This document shows, piece after piece, positions 8,652 to 17,182 of a stretch of 37,470 bases of DNA (position 1 is the first letter of the stretch; the number at the start of each line of letters is the position of its first letter). The notes under the pieces were generated by a model. The model was given only the letters and a program-made list of their open reading frames with translations. It searched no databases and had not been told where the DNA came from. Location: positions 1 to 37,470 of the forward strand of contig CAMOUW010000007.1 of the NCBI GenBank assembly GCA_946626755.1, given 5' to 3'. This stretch comes from an uncultured Clostridia bacterium (GTDB lineage Bacteria; Bacillota; Clostridia; Lachnospirales; Lachnospiraceae). The position numbers and the translations under genes are program-made.

Positions 8652-9896
8652 TCATTTGATAGGAGGTGTACCCTCAGCATTGGATACAACGGCATCCATG
8701 TGAAGTTTTCCACCCATAAGTACATCAGCAACGCCTACAACTCTGCGGGCAGGTGTGCCTTCAGGGAAGAACTCCTTGTATACTTCGTCCACAGCTGCAA
8801 GATCAGCCATATCCTTGATGTATATATTTACCTTTACAACATCCTCAAGCTTGTGGTCAACGCTCTCTACGATGGTCTTGATATTGCCAAGGATCTCTTT
8901 CGCCTGAGCCTTAACGTCAGCTGAAGGATCTGAAGGATACTGTGAGCTGATGTTGTTGTAATGTGAGAATGCTACTGTCTGTGTAGAGTTCTCACAGATA
9001 GGAGCCTTATCAGTGTTGTTGGCCTCAATGATAAGACCGTGTCTTGCCTCAACCTCCTGAGGCGGTGTACCGTCACCATGTGAGCAAACAGCTTCTACAG
9101 CTACGCTTGCACCCTTGGGAAGATCTTTTACGGCAACAACTGAACGTGCCGGGAGATAGTTAACTGCTCTTGCGATCCCGGAGTCAGGGAAGTATGTCTT
9201 ATATACTTCATTTACCGCATCTACATCGCCGAGATCCTTAAGGAAAATAGTAACCTTTACGAGATCGTCGATAGGTACATCTATGCTCTCAACGATATTC
9301 TTAACATTTCTCAGGCACTGGTTTAACTGTTCCTTTACGCCGCCACTGACAAGCGCGCCTGTCTCGTCAAGGGGAAGCTGGGTTGTAATGTTGTTGTAAT
9401 GTGAAAATGCACATGTCTGTGTTGCATTCTCGCACTTGTATACTTTGTCGGTATTTCTTGCAAGTATAATAAGGTCATCAGCCTGGGGAGCATCGGGAAT
9501 GGTACCCAGACCATGGGAAAGTACAGCGTCTACGGCAACAACTGCGCCGTCGAGGGGAAGAGAATCTACTGCCACAACAGTGCGTGTGGGAAGATAATCT
9601 GACCATACTGCCTTGTATGCCTCATTAACTGCATCAAGATCGTTAATATCAGTAAGGAAGATCGAAACTCTAACTGTGTCAGAGAGTTTGCGGTCGATGC
9701 CTTCGATAACAGCTTTGATATTGGCAAAGCACTGTGCAGCCTGCTCCTTTGCGCCGCCGGATACAAGTGCTCCGGAGGCATCAACGGGAAGCTGCATTGA
9801 AAAATGGTTATAATGTGAAAATGCTACTGTCTGTGAGCAGATGTCACTTACGGGTGCACCGTCTACATTTCTTGCAAGTACTACGTTATCAGCCAT
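8652..9896 (-). CDS. Triple RidA (YjgF/YER057c/UK114) fusion protein
   Basis: A 414-residue protein built of three consecutive RidA domains (about 1-137, 138-284, 285-414). RidA proteins are normally about 130 residues and form trimers that hydrolyse reactive enamine/imine intermediates, with active sites between subunits. Seen: the block AFSHYN recurs at 25-30, 163-168 and 309-314; the substrate-carboxylate arginine is kept in each copy (R105, R251, R384); the acidic residue near the end of each domain is D, E and D. Domains 1 and 2 carry the GALVSGG(A/V)KEQ loop; domain 3 has lost it (SADVKAQAKEI). A cysteine precedes AFSHYN in each copy (20, 155, 301). No signal peptide. The start lies seven bases after AAGGAGGA (complement of 9904-9911). 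A single chain mimicking the trimer is inference; the enzymatic role of each site is untested. Confidence 0.93.
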   Translation of the reverse strand: MADNVVLARNVDGAPVSDICSQTVAFSHYNHFSMQLPVDASGALVSGGAKEQAAQCFANIKAVIEGIDRKLSDTVRVSIFLTDINDLDAVNEAYKAVWSDYLPTRTVVAVDSLPLDGAVVAVDAVLSHGLGTIPDAPQADDLIILARNTDKVYKCENATQTCAFSHYNNITTQLPLDETGALVSGGVKEQLNQCLRNVKNIVESIDVPIDDLVKVTIFLKDLGDVDAVNEVYKTYFPDSGIARAVNYLPARSVVAVKDLPKGASVAVEAVCSHGDGTPPQEVEARHGLIIEANNTDKAPICENSTQTVAFSHYNNISSQYPSDPSADVKAQAKEILGNIKTIVESVDHKLEDVVKVNIYIKDMADLAAVDEVYKEFFPEGTPARRVVGVADVLMGGKLHMDAVVSNAEGTPPIK

Positions 9897-9942
9897 TAAA
9901 ATATCCTCCTTTTATGAAAAAAAGTATGTGAAAAATGATCGG

Positions 9943-10009
9943 CCTGTAGGGACAGAAAAGATATAAAAAGCATATCGCTTTAACTGTCTTAAACAGGCAT
10001 ATCTACAGG
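9943..10009 (-). promoter_or_regulatory. Inverted repeats in the leader of the triple RidA gene
   Basis: CCTGTAG (9943-9949) and CTACAGG (10003-10009) are perfect inverted copies 53 bases apart. Between them lie a small CTGT/ACAG hairpin (9984-9996) and GCATATC repeated directly (9970-9976, 9997-10003). The element lies between the predicted RidA promoter and its ribosome site, so it could fold in the leader RNA or bind a protein. It matches no riboswitch class I recognise. Confidence 0.35.
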
Positions 10010-10013
10010 TCTG

Positions 10014-10042
10014 ATTATATGAAATTTTCCCTCTTAAATCAA
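10014..10042 (-). promoter_or_regulatory. Predicted promoter of the triple RidA gene
   Basis: On the minus strand TTGATT (complement of 10037-10042), a 17-base spacer and a perfect TATAAT (complement of 10014-10019) lie about 110 bases before the start codon. Confidence 0.6.
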
Positions 10043-10058
10043 TGTTAAAATGGCGGTT

Positions 10059-10143
10059 TTACTTCAGTAAAAAATATAAAAAGTTTCAGTTGATTTTACT
10101 TTGTTTTTTTCGTTAAATGGCATATAATGATTAACTGAAGTAA
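10059..10143. repeat. Ten-base inverted repeat around the capA-like promoter
   Basis: TTACTTCAGT (10059-10068) and its exact reverse complement ACTGAAGTAA (10134-10143) flank the predicted promoter. The downstream copy covers the expected transcription start, as an operator pair would. Confidence 0.4.
10101..10128 (+). promoter_or_regulatory. Predicted promoter of the CapA-like lipoprotein gene
   Basis: A perfect TATAAT (10123-10128) lies 16 bases after TTGTTT (10101-10106), giving a leader of about 55 bases. The -35 is weak, consistent with a regulated promoter. Confidence 0.5.
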
Positions 10144-10189
10144 CCACAAAAAAATTAAACGTAAGGAATATATACGGGAAGTTAGATTT

Positions 10190-11455
10190 ATGAAAACGAA
10201 AGGATTAATAATAATGAAAAAACATACCCTGCCTTTAGTTTGTATATCTGTTGCTGCTCTTACACTTGCAGGGTGCAGCCTGTTTGGAATGGGGGAAACG
10301 CAGCCTGCAACACAGCAGACGTCAGAGAGAACAAAAGAAACACAGACGGAGACAGCAGAAACAACGGAAACAAAAGAAACTCAAACAACCGAAGAAACCA
10401 GGACGACTAAAGCAGAGGCTGAGGCTGAAAAGACACAGACAAAGCTATCCCTTATAGCAGCCGGGGACAACCTTATCCATGATACTGTTTACGAAAAATT
10501 CGAAGAAGCCACGGGAGAGTATGACTTTACACCTATGTACAGTCATATAAAAGATCTCGTGCAGTCTCATGACATAGCCGTGATAAATCAGGAAACCATC
10601 TTCGTGGAAAATGACAGCGAGATAGGATCGTATCCCGATTTCGGTACACCACATGAAATGGGAGATGCCCTGGTGGATACGGGATTTGATGTGGTGCTTT
10701 CTGCCACCAACCACACCATGGATAAGGGAACGGACACGATCTACAATATGGTTGATTACTGGGAAAGGAAGTATCCTGATATAAAACTCCTGGGTATCCA
10801 CGAAAGCAGAAAAGATGCGGACACTTTGGATCTGGTAGAGAAAAACGGCATAAGGCTTGCTATGTTTAATTATACCTACGGATTAAACGGGTATGAGATA
10901 CCGGAGGATGAGAGTTATCTGGTGGATCTTCTGGACAACAAAGAAAAATTTATTTCCGACATAGAAAATGCGGAAGATAAAGCGGATATAACAGTATGCT
11001 TCCTGCACATAGGCGATGAATACGAATACGAACCGACGCCATATCAGGTGGGATACGTAAATGATGTAATAGATGCAGGGGCAGATGTTGTTATATGTTC
11101 ACATCCCCATGTGGTGGAGCCCTTCGGCGAAATAACCACGGATAAAGGTAACAAAGGGGTAGTATTTTATTCCTGCGGCAATTTTGTATCCGGACAGGAT
11201 GAAGTGGACAGACTTCTCGGCGGGATGGCAGAGGTAGAGATAACAAAAACCACACAGGGCGGCAGATCCGAGACAAAAGTTACAAAATATGATTTCATAC
11301 CGGTGGTGACTCATTATACTGAAACACAGGAGGCAGTTTACAGGCTGGAGGATTATAATGATGATCTTGCCAACCATCATTACATAAACTATTACGACTC
11401 TGATTTTAACGTAGACAGGCTTTGGGGTCTTTGGGATGAGATAGTTGGTAAATGA
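10190..11455 (+). CDS. CapA-like (PGA_cap) metallophosphatase-fold lipoprotein
   Basis: A predicted surface lipoprotein of the CapA/PgsA family, whose founding members take part in poly-gamma-glutamate capsule synthesis. Seen: a basic N terminus, hydrophobic core and lipobox LAGC with Cys29 as lipidation site; a Thr/Glu/Lys-rich linker (about 38-83); then the CapA domain with metal-site-like motifs GDN (92-94), NQE (133-135), ATNHT (172-176), LHIG (272-275), CSHPH (303-307) and CGNF (329-332). The 421-residue length is usual. A second ATG at 10214 follows AAAGGA at a good distance and gives the more typical N terminus MKKH; the two starts cannot be separated by sequence alone. No capsule synthesis genes (capB, capC) are adjacent, so a capsule role is not supported here. 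Gene stands alone, divergent from the RidA fusion. Confidence 0.87.
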   Translation: MKTKGLIIMKKHTLPLVCISVAALTLAGCSLFGMGETQPATQQTSERTKETQTETAETTETKETQTTEETRTTKAEAEAEKTQTKLSLIAAGDNLIHDTVYEKFEEATGEYDFTPMYSHIKDLVQSHDIAVINQETIFVENDSEIGSYPDFGTPHEMGDALVDTGFDVVLSATNHTMDKGTDTIYNMVDYWERKYPDIKLLGIHESRKDADTLDLVEKNGIRLAMFNYTYGLNGYEIPEDESYLVDLLDNKEKFISDIENAEDKADITVCFLHIGDEYEYEPTPYQVGYVNDVIDAGADVVICSHPHVVEPFGEITTDKGNKGVVFYSCGNFVSGQDEVDRLLGGMAEVEITKTTQGGRSETKVTKYDFIPVVTHYTETQEAVYRLEDYNDDLANHHYINYYDSDFNVDRLWGLWDEIVGK

Positions 11456-11480
11456 GTATTATCTTATCATAAAAAAATGC

Positions 11481-11509
11481 TTGCATGGTTTATCGTATTG
11501 TGTTAAAAT
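11481..11509 (+). promoter_or_regulatory. Promoter of rpmE
   Basis: TTGCAT (11481-11486), a 17-base spacer, and an extended -10 TGT-TAAAAT (11501-11509). Confidence 0.75.
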
Positions 11510-11546
11510 GTGTCGGATTGATTAAAGTTCGAAAGAGGTGAAACAG

Positions 11547-11753
11547 ATGAGAGAGGCTATACATCCGGAGTATTATCAGGCAAAAGTTACATGTAACTGT
11601 GGTAATGAGTTCGTTACCGGTTCCACAAAGGAAGAGATACATGTGGAGATTTGCTCCAAGTGCCATCCGTTCTATACCGGAACACAGAAAGCATCAGCAG
11701 CTCGCGGTCGTATTGACAAGTTCAACAAGAAATACGGCGTTAAGGCAGACTGA
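11547..11753 (+). CDS. rpmE: 50S ribosomal protein L31, zinc-binding form
   Basis: A 68-residue L31 of the large ribosomal subunit. Seen: the N-terminal IHPEYY block (5-10) and the four cysteines C16, C18, C36 and C39 of the zinc-ribbon (RpmE, C+) form, as opposed to the zinc-free RpmE2 form. The start ATG at 11547 lies eight bases after GAAAGAGG; the in-frame GTG at 11538 overlaps that site and is rejected. It has its own promoter and terminator and so is probably transcribed alone. Confidence 0.95.
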   Translation: MREAIHPEYYQAKVTCNCGNEFVTGSTKEEIHVEICSKCHPFYTGTQKASAARGRIDKFNKKYGVKAD

Positions 11754-11767
11754 TATTTCACAACACG

Positions 11768-11793
11768 CCGGAGCCATGCGCTCCGGTTTTTTT
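11768..11793 (+). terminator. Rho-independent terminator after rpmE
   Basis: CCGGAG (11768-11773) pairs with CTCCGG (11781-11786) around a seven-base loop, followed by seven T. Confidence 0.9.
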
Positions 11794-11847
11794 ATTATAT
11801 GTTATTAAAATCATTAGTAGACAATATGATCAAACTTACACGTATAT

Positions 11848-12711
11848 ATGAATGAATCGGTCAAAGTAAAAGATATTATAAAAAAGGCAGAGGAGATTTT
11901 TATCAGAACCGGGATAGAGTCTCCGGATATAGATGCTTTCGAACTGATGGATTATGTGGCAGGTATAGACAAAAAGACACTGTTGTCAGATCCCGATGCC
12001 ACTGTCACACAGGAGGAAGCCGGGCGCTATCATGCATTGGTGATGGACAGGGCAAGGCGTATACCGCTGCAGCATATTACCGGAAGGGCATTTTTTTACG
12101 GTCTCGAGTTTAAGGTAAACGGAAATGTACTTGTACCCCGTTTTGACACTGAGATCCTGGTAGAAGAAGCCATGAAGGAGCTAAAAGCAGACAGCAGGGT
12201 TCTGGATGTATGCACGGGTTCGGGTTGCATCATTACGGCCCTGGATGTGGGAGGAGAAAAAAAAGCGTTGGATTACAATTTTAAAGAAGGTGTAGCGACA
12301 GATATTTCTCCGGAAGCGCTAAAGGTAGCAAAAGAAAATGCCCGCCTTCATGATGCTTCCAATATCTCATTTATTTGTGGCGATCTGTTTGAGGGCGTAG
12401 AAGGCTGTTTCGACATAATTGTTTCCAATCCTCCGTATATAGCTGCAGGTCAAATAGACGGACTTGCGCCGGAAGTGAGCCGCTTCGATCCGCGCATAGC
12501 ACTTGACGGCGGTGAGGACGGGCTGGTGTTTTACAGGCGTATTATCGCCAGGGCAGGATGTTTTTTGAAAAAGCATGGAAAGATTTTTCTTGAGATAGGA
12601 TATGATCAGGGAAGAGCTGTGTCCGGTATGTTAAAAGATGCCGGATTTGAGGATGTAGAGATCATAAAAGATTACGGCGGCAACGACAGAGTCGTAAAAG
12701 GGTGCATGTAA
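11848..12711 (+). CDS. prmC: Peptide chain release factor N5-glutamine methyltransferase
   Basis: PrmC methylates the glutamine of the GGQ motif of release factors, using S-adenosylmethionine; its substrate RF1 is encoded by the next gene. Seen in 287 residues: an N-terminal helical domain, SAM motif [11 protein letters not shown] (118-127) and the catalytic NPPY (194-197) preceded by DIIVS. The usual PRPETE block reads PRFDTE (97-102). The start ATG at 11848 has no clear ribosome site; initiation may be weak. The gene lies between the rpmE terminator and prfA. No convincing promoter is visible in 11794-11847: TGT-TATTAA at 11800-11808 lacks a -35. The order prmC-prfA is the reverse of the prfA-prmC order common elsewhere. 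Confidence 0.93.
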   Translation: MNESVKVKDIIKKAEEIFIRTGIESPDIDAFELMDYVAGIDKKTLLSDPDATVTQEEAGRYHALVMDRARRIPLQHITGRAFFYGLEFKVNGNVLVPRFDTEILVEEAMKELKADSRVLDVCTGSGCIITALDVGGEKKALDYNFKEGVATDISPEALKVAKENARLHDASNISFICGDLFEGVEGCFDIIVSNPPYIAAGQIDGLAPEVSRFDPRIALDGGEDGLVFYRRIIARAGCFLKKHGKIFLEIGYDQGRAVSGMLKDAGFEDVEIIKDYGGNDRVVKGCM

Positions 12712-12754
12712 CGGAACCGAAAATAGTGCACTAAAGGGAAGGAGTTACATTTAC

Positions 12755-13828
12755 ATGGATATATATGCTAGGCTGGACAGTGCCGAGGCCAGATACGATG
12801 ATATAACCGCAGAGCTTTCCGGAGGTATGCTTGCGGGGGATACACAGCGCCTTACAAAACTCTTGAAGGAGCAGGGGGAACTTGAGCCTGTCGTAAATGT
12901 CTACAGGGAATATAAGCAGGCAAAAGAAAATGAAGAAGGGGCAAAGCTTATCATAAGTGAAGAGACTGATCCGGAACTTATAGACATGGCAAAGGAAGAA
13001 CTTGCAGAAGCTGCCGTCAGAAAAGATGAACTTGAACAGGAGTTAAAGATCTTACTTTTGCCCAAAGATCCCATGGATGAAAAAAATATCATATTTGAGA
13101 TAAGAGCCGGTGCAGGAGGAGAGGAAGCGGCCCTGTTTGCCAACAGTCTTTTTCGTATGTACTCCAGATTTGCCGAGAGGCACGGATGGAAGACAGAGAT
13201 CCTCTCGCTGGACGACACAGGGCTGGGAGGCATAAAGGAAGTGGAGTTTATGATACAGGGAAAGGGTGCCTACTCTATCCTCAAGCATGAGGGGGGAGTG
13301 CACCGGGTACAAAGAGTTCCCGAAACAGAATCCGGAGGACGGATTCATACCTCTACAGCCACAGTAGCCATCATGCCCGAGGCTGAGGATGTGGATGTAG
13401 TCATAGATGAAAAGGATTACAGGATCGATGTGATGAGGGCTTCGGGCAACGGTGGCCAGTGCGTAAATACAACGGATTCCGCCGTCAGGCTGACCCATTA
13501 TCCGTCGGGTATAGTTATCTACAGCCAGACGGAAAAGTCCCAGATCCAAAACAAGGCAAAGGCATTTGCCCTCCTTAGAGCAAAGCTGTATGATCTGGAA
13601 TTGCAAAAGCAGCACAATGAGCTTGCGGGAAACAGAAAAAGCCAGGTAGGTACAGGCGACCGTTCTGAAAAGATAAGAACATACAATTTCCCCCAGGGCA
13701 GGGTCACCGATCACAGGATCAAGCTTACGTTATACAAGATAGATGCAGTCATGGACGGAGAACTTGATGAGATAATAGATGCCCTTATAGCCGCTGACAG
13801 AGCAGCCGCGCTGGCAAGTGAAACGTAG
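12755..13828 (+). CDS. prfA: Peptide chain release factor 1 (RF1)
   Basis: RF1 reads UAA and UAG stop codons in the ribosome and releases the peptide. Seen in 357 residues: the codon-recognition tripeptide of the RF1 P-x-T type (P189-E190-T191), followed by GRIHTS with His198, and the catalytic GGQ at 233-235 (SGNGGQ). The P-x-T motif rules out RF2, which has SPF; no frameshift site is present. AAGGAG (12739-12744) lies ten bases before the ATG. The gene directly follows prmC, whose product should methylate Gln235. Confidence 0.96.
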   Translation: MDIYARLDSAEARYDDITAELSGGMLAGDTQRLTKLLKEQGELEPVVNVYREYKQAKENEEGAKLIISEETDPELIDMAKEELAEAAVRKDELEQELKILLLPKDPMDEKNIIFEIRAGAGGEEAALFANSLFRMYSRFAERHGWKTEILSLDDTGLGGIKEVEFMIQGKGAYSILKHEGGVHRVQRVPETESGGRIHTSTATVAIMPEAEDVDVVIDEKDYRIDVMRASGNGGQCVNTTDSAVRLTHYPSGIVIYSQTEKSQIQNKAKAFALLRAKLYDLELQKQHNELAGNRKSQVGTGDRSEKIRTYNFPQGRVTDHRIKLTLYKIDAVMDGELDEIIDALIAADRAAALASET

Positions 13829-13862
13829 TGCTTTACATTTACAAAAATATATAACTGGGATA

Positions 13863-13891
13863 TATACTTATTGTAGTTCCTGTTTTATAAT
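13863..13891 (+). promoter_or_regulatory. Possible promoter of hom
   Basis: A perfect TATAAT (13886-13891) stands 17 bases after TATACT (13863-13868). A second TATAAT at 13937-13942 lies nearer the gene with a poor -35. No T-box or other riboswitch is recognisable in the 145-base gap. Confidence 0.35.
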
Positions 13892-13973
13892 CTGTTTAAA
13901 AGTTTTAATTTGGGTTTGCCTCCAATAATAGTTATTTATAATTACACAGTCCAAAGGTTTCAAGGAGAAAAAA

Positions 13974-15260
13974 ATGAGTGACAAAAAATGCATATACGCT
14001 GCACTGCTGGGCGCAGGTACCGTGGGTGGCGGTGTATACAGACTTGTAAAGAAAATGAAAAAAGAAATACCCCTTCGTGTGGGAAGTGAGCTTGTTATAA
14101 AAAAGGTTCTGGTTAAGGATGCTTCCAAGCACAGAGACGGGATAGACAAGGATGTCCTTACCGACAACTGGGAAGAAATAATTAATGATCCCGAGATTCA
14201 GATCGTTATAGAGCTTATGGGTGGAACAGGTATAGCAAGAACCAGGATACTTGAGGCTTTAAAAGCAGGAAAGCATGTCGTTACGGCAAACAAAGATCTT
14301 CTTGCGGAGCATGGTGAAGAGATTTTTTCCGTTGCAAGAGAAAATAACTGCGATATACAGTTTGAAGCAGCCGTGGCAGGAGCCATACCCATTATCAGAC
14401 CTCTGATGCAGAATATGGCCGGTGACAATATTACCGAGATCATGGGTATTGTAAATGGTACCACCAACTACATCCTTACAAAGATGACAGAGGATAAGAT
14501 GGGATATCATGATGCTTTGGCCGTGGCACAGCGCAAGGGTTATGCAGAAAGTGATCCCACATCAGATGTGGACGGACTGGATGCTGCCAGAAAAATGGCT
14601 ATTATCGCCCAGCTCATTTATCATACAAATGTTACCTTTGCAGATGTATACAAAGAAGGAATTACATCGGTTATGCCTGATGATATAAGATATTCCGGAG
14701 AACTGGGATATGTTATTAAGCTGGTTGGTGTGGTGAAGATGACTGACGGCAAGGTGGAAGTGCACGTCAACCCCATGCTTCTTGAAAAGGATCATCCTCT
14801 TGCTACAGTCAGAAACTCCTTTAATGCCATATTTGTTAAAGGTGAGGCTATGGACGATGCCATGTTTATGGGGCGTGGTGCGGGATCTCTTCCCACAGCC
14901 AGTGCTGTTTTGGGAGATGTTATGGATGTTATGCGCAACATCAGGCTCGGATGTTGCAACCGTGTCCCTGTAGAAAACTATAAAGAAACTCCGATCCTTC
15001 AGATTGACGAAATAAAAAGCAAGTATTTTATCAGGATGAAGGTGGAGGACAGACCCGGGGTTCTTGCGGAGATAGCAGTAGTGCTTGGAGAAAATGCAGT
15101 AGGTATTGCAAATGTATCTCAAAAGGATACAGCTGACGGAGTGGCGGATCTTTTATTTATTATAGAAGAGGTAGAAGAAGCTCACATGGTAGAGGCCTGT
15201 GAGGCTATGAGAAGTCTGGACTGCGTTTATTCCATAGCCAGCGTTATCAGAGTTTATTAA
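13974..15260 (+). CDS. hom: Homoserine dehydrogenase with C-terminal ACT domain
   Basis: Reduces aspartate semialdehyde to homoserine with NAD(P)H, the branch step to threonine and methionine. Seen in 428 residues: Rossmann loop GAGTVG (13-18), TANKD with catalytic-type Lys107, the family block NGTTNYIL (161-168), GYAESDPTSDVDG (189-201), and an ACT domain (about 351-428) beginning with RPGVLAEIA, which normally binds threonine for feedback inhibition. The start follows CAAGGAG closely. Length is standard for the ACT-containing form. Confidence 0.96.
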   Translation: MSDKKCIYAALLGAGTVGGGVYRLVKKMKKEIPLRVGSELVIKKVLVKDASKHRDGIDKDVLTDNWEEIINDPEIQIVIELMGGTGIARTRILEALKAGKHVVTANKDLLAEHGEEIFSVARENNCDIQFEAAVAGAIPIIRPLMQNMAGDNITEIMGIVNGTTNYILTKMTEDKMGYHDALAVAQRKGYAESDPTSDVDGLDAARKMAIIAQLIYHTNVTFADVYKEGITSVMPDDIRYSGELGYVIKLVGVVKMTDGKVEVHVNPMLLEKDHPLATVRNSFNAIFVKGEAMDDAMFMGRGAGSLPTASAVLGDVMDVMRNIRLGCCNRVPVENYKETPILQIDEIKSKYFIRMKVEDRPGVLAEIAVVLGENAVGIANVSQKDTADGVADLLFIIEEVEEAHMVEACEAMRSLDCVYSIASVIRVY

Positions 15261-15289
15261 AAAATCAGGATTTCGGTACGGATGGGTTT

Positions 15290-15904
15290 ATGGCTGTTAA
15301 GAAAAAATATTATGCGGTAAAAAAAGGGAGAAATGCCGGAATATATAAAAACTGGAACGACTGTAAAGAACAGGTTCAGGGCTTTTCCGGTGCCGTTTAT
15401 AAAGGGTTTGAGACATTAAAAGAGGCAGAGGAGTTTTTGGAAGGAGAAGTCTCCCGGGAGATAAAAGATTTTTCCGGCATGGAAACATTTCCTGAAACTT
15501 ATGCTTTTGTGGACGGGTCGTACAATATTAGGACAGGAACCTACGGATATGGGGGATTTCTGGTGCACAAGAAAGAGCGCCATATGATCTCCGGAGCGGG
15601 TGATGATCCGGAAATGGCCTCCATGAGAAATGTGGCCGGAGAAATAGGTGGTTGTACGGCGGCCCTGAAAAAATGTATTGAACTTGGTATAGAAGAAGTG
15701 ACGGTTTTTTACGATTATGCAGGAATAGAAAACTGGGCTACAGGAGACTGGAAGACCAATAAAAAAGGAACGGCCGAGTATAAAAAGTATTTTGACTCTA
15801 TACGGGACCGCCTGAAGGTGCATTTTGCAAAGGTACGATCTCATACAGGGATTCCGGGAAATGAAGAAGCGGATCGTATTGCGAAAAAGGCAGTAGGGTT
15901 GTAG
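15290..15904 (+). CDS. rnhA: Ribonuclease H1 with N-terminal hybrid-binding domain
   Basis: Cuts the RNA strand of RNA-DNA hybrids. Seen in 204 residues: an N-terminal hybrid-binding (viroplasmin-like) domain (about 5-50, YYAVKKGRNAGIY and later YKGFETLKEAEEFL) and a C-terminal RNase H fold with catalytic residues D75 (FVDGS), E118 (AGEIGG), D142 (FYDYAG) and D195 (NEEAD), plus the His185 loop (RSHTG). The two-domain form is common in Firmicutes and eukaryotes, while E. coli RnhA has only the catalytic domain. The ATG at 15290 has only a weak upstream purine signal, so expression may rely on readthrough from hom, 29 bases upstream. Confidence 0.94.
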   Translation: MAVKKKYYAVKKGRNAGIYKNWNDCKEQVQGFSGAVYKGFETLKEAEEFLEGEVSREIKDFSGMETFPETYAFVDGSYNIRTGTYGYGGFLVHKKERHMISGAGDDPEMASMRNVAGEIGGCTAALKKCIELGIEEVTVFYDYAGIENWATGDWKTNKKGTAEYKKYFDSIRDRLKVHFAKVRSHTGIPGNEEADRIAKKAVGL

Positions 15905-15940
15905 AAAAAAAGATTTTCATGAAAAAGAAAGGAGGAAGGC

Positions 15941-17134
15941 ATGATTTCAGAAATTATAAAAGACCAGATAAAAAAGAGTTCTGTTATCAGGCAGATGTTT
16001 GAAGAGGGTGCCAGACTTGCAAAGCAGTACGGTAAGGAAAACGTATTTGATTTTAGTCTCGGCAATCCCAATGTGCCGGCGCCGGACAGTGTAAATGAAT
16101 CTGTAAAAAAGATTTTGGATACAGAGGAATCTGTGAAAATACACGGTTATATGAACAACGCAGGATTTCCTGAAGTAAGAAAGAAAATAGCGGATTCTCT
16201 AAACCGGAGATTCAATACTGGATTTGATGAAACAAATATCTGTATGAGCACCGGTGCGGCCGGGGGTATGAATGCCATATTAAAGGCTATACTAAATCCC
16301 GGAGATGAGGTTATAGTCTTTGCACCATATTTCGGGGAATATGCCAATTATGTAGCCAATTTCGGTGGCACTCTGGTAACTGTACCTCCGGCGCTCCCCG
16401 AATTTCGCCCGGATCCGGAAATTTTTGGTGAGTATTTTACCGAAAAGACCAAGGCGGTGATAATTAATAATCCCAACAATCCTACGGGTGTGGTCTATAG
16501 CGAAGAAGACATAAAGGCTATTGTTTCCGTGATCGAAGAGAAAAAGGCACAGTTTGGAACTGATATATGTCTTATTTCCGATGAACCTTACAGAGAACTG
16601 GTATATGACGGTACAGAGGTGCCTTACCTTACGAAGTATTACAGTGACACATTCGTATGTTATTCATACAGCAAATCCTTATCTCTTCCCGGGGAAAGGA
16701 TCGGATACGTTGTCATTCCTGATGAGATGACTGATGCAAAAGATGTGAAAGCCGCAGTTTCCCTGGCTACAAGGATACTCGGTTTTGTCAATGCACCTTC
16801 CCTTATGCAGCTGGTGGCAGCCGAAAATGTGGACGCTGAAGTAAATGTGTCTGCCTACGACAAAAACAGAAAAGCTCTTTATGAAGGACTTACCGGTCTC
16901 GGTTTTGAGTGTGTTGAGCCTGAAGGGGCTTTCTATCTTTTCATGAAGTCTCCGATAGATGATGACAAGACATTTTGCGATATGGCAAAAGCCGAAAATA
17001 TATTGCTGGTACCGGGAAGTGCTTTCGGTTGCCCGGGATATGTGAGGATAGCATATTGTGTGTCTTATGAAACCATAGTACGTTCACTGCCGGGTTTTGA
17101 AAAGCTGTCAGGAGTGTTCGGGTTGGTTCAGTAG
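15941..17134 (+). CDS. PLP-dependent aminotransferase, class I/II (AspC-like)
   Basis: A 397-residue fold-type I aminotransferase using pyridoxal phosphate. Seen: FSLGNPNVPAP (38-48), the block NNPNNPTG (176-183), the pyridine-binding Asp214 (SDEPYRE), Schiff-base Lys245 (SYSKSLSLPGERIGY) and the C-terminal VRIAYCVS with the substrate-carboxylate arginine. A strong ribosome site AAAGGAGGAAG precedes the ATG. The likely substrate is aspartate or another amino acid, but subfamily members differ and the sequence does not fix it. Position between hom and hisC fits amino acid metabolism. Confidence 0.9.
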   Translation: MISEIIKDQIKKSSVIRQMFEEGARLAKQYGKENVFDFSLGNPNVPAPDSVNESVKKILDTEESVKIHGYMNNAGFPEVRKKIADSLNRRFNTGFDETNICMSTGAAGGMNAILKAILNPGDEVIVFAPYFGEYANYVANFGGTLVTVPPALPEFRPDPEIFGEYFTEKTKAVIINNPNNPTGVVYSEEDIKAIVSVIEEKKAQFGTDICLISDEPYRELVYDGTEVPYLTKYYSDTFVCYSYSKSLSLPGERIGYVVIPDEMTDAKDVKAAVSLATRILGFVNAPSLMQLVAAENVDAEVNVSAYDKNRKALYEGLTGLGFECVEPEGAFYLFMKSPIDDDKTFCDMAKAENILLVPGSAFGCPGYVRIAYCVSYETIVRSLPGFEKLSGVFGLVQ

Positions 17135-17182
17135 TGATCGGACAAACTTAAAATCATATTATTATTTAAGAGGAGACATACC

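Noticed and set aside
13052..13714. A 220-codon open frame antisense to prfA
   Set aside because: It is wholly inside prfA, which has all RF1 motifs in frame; no family features or ribosome site.
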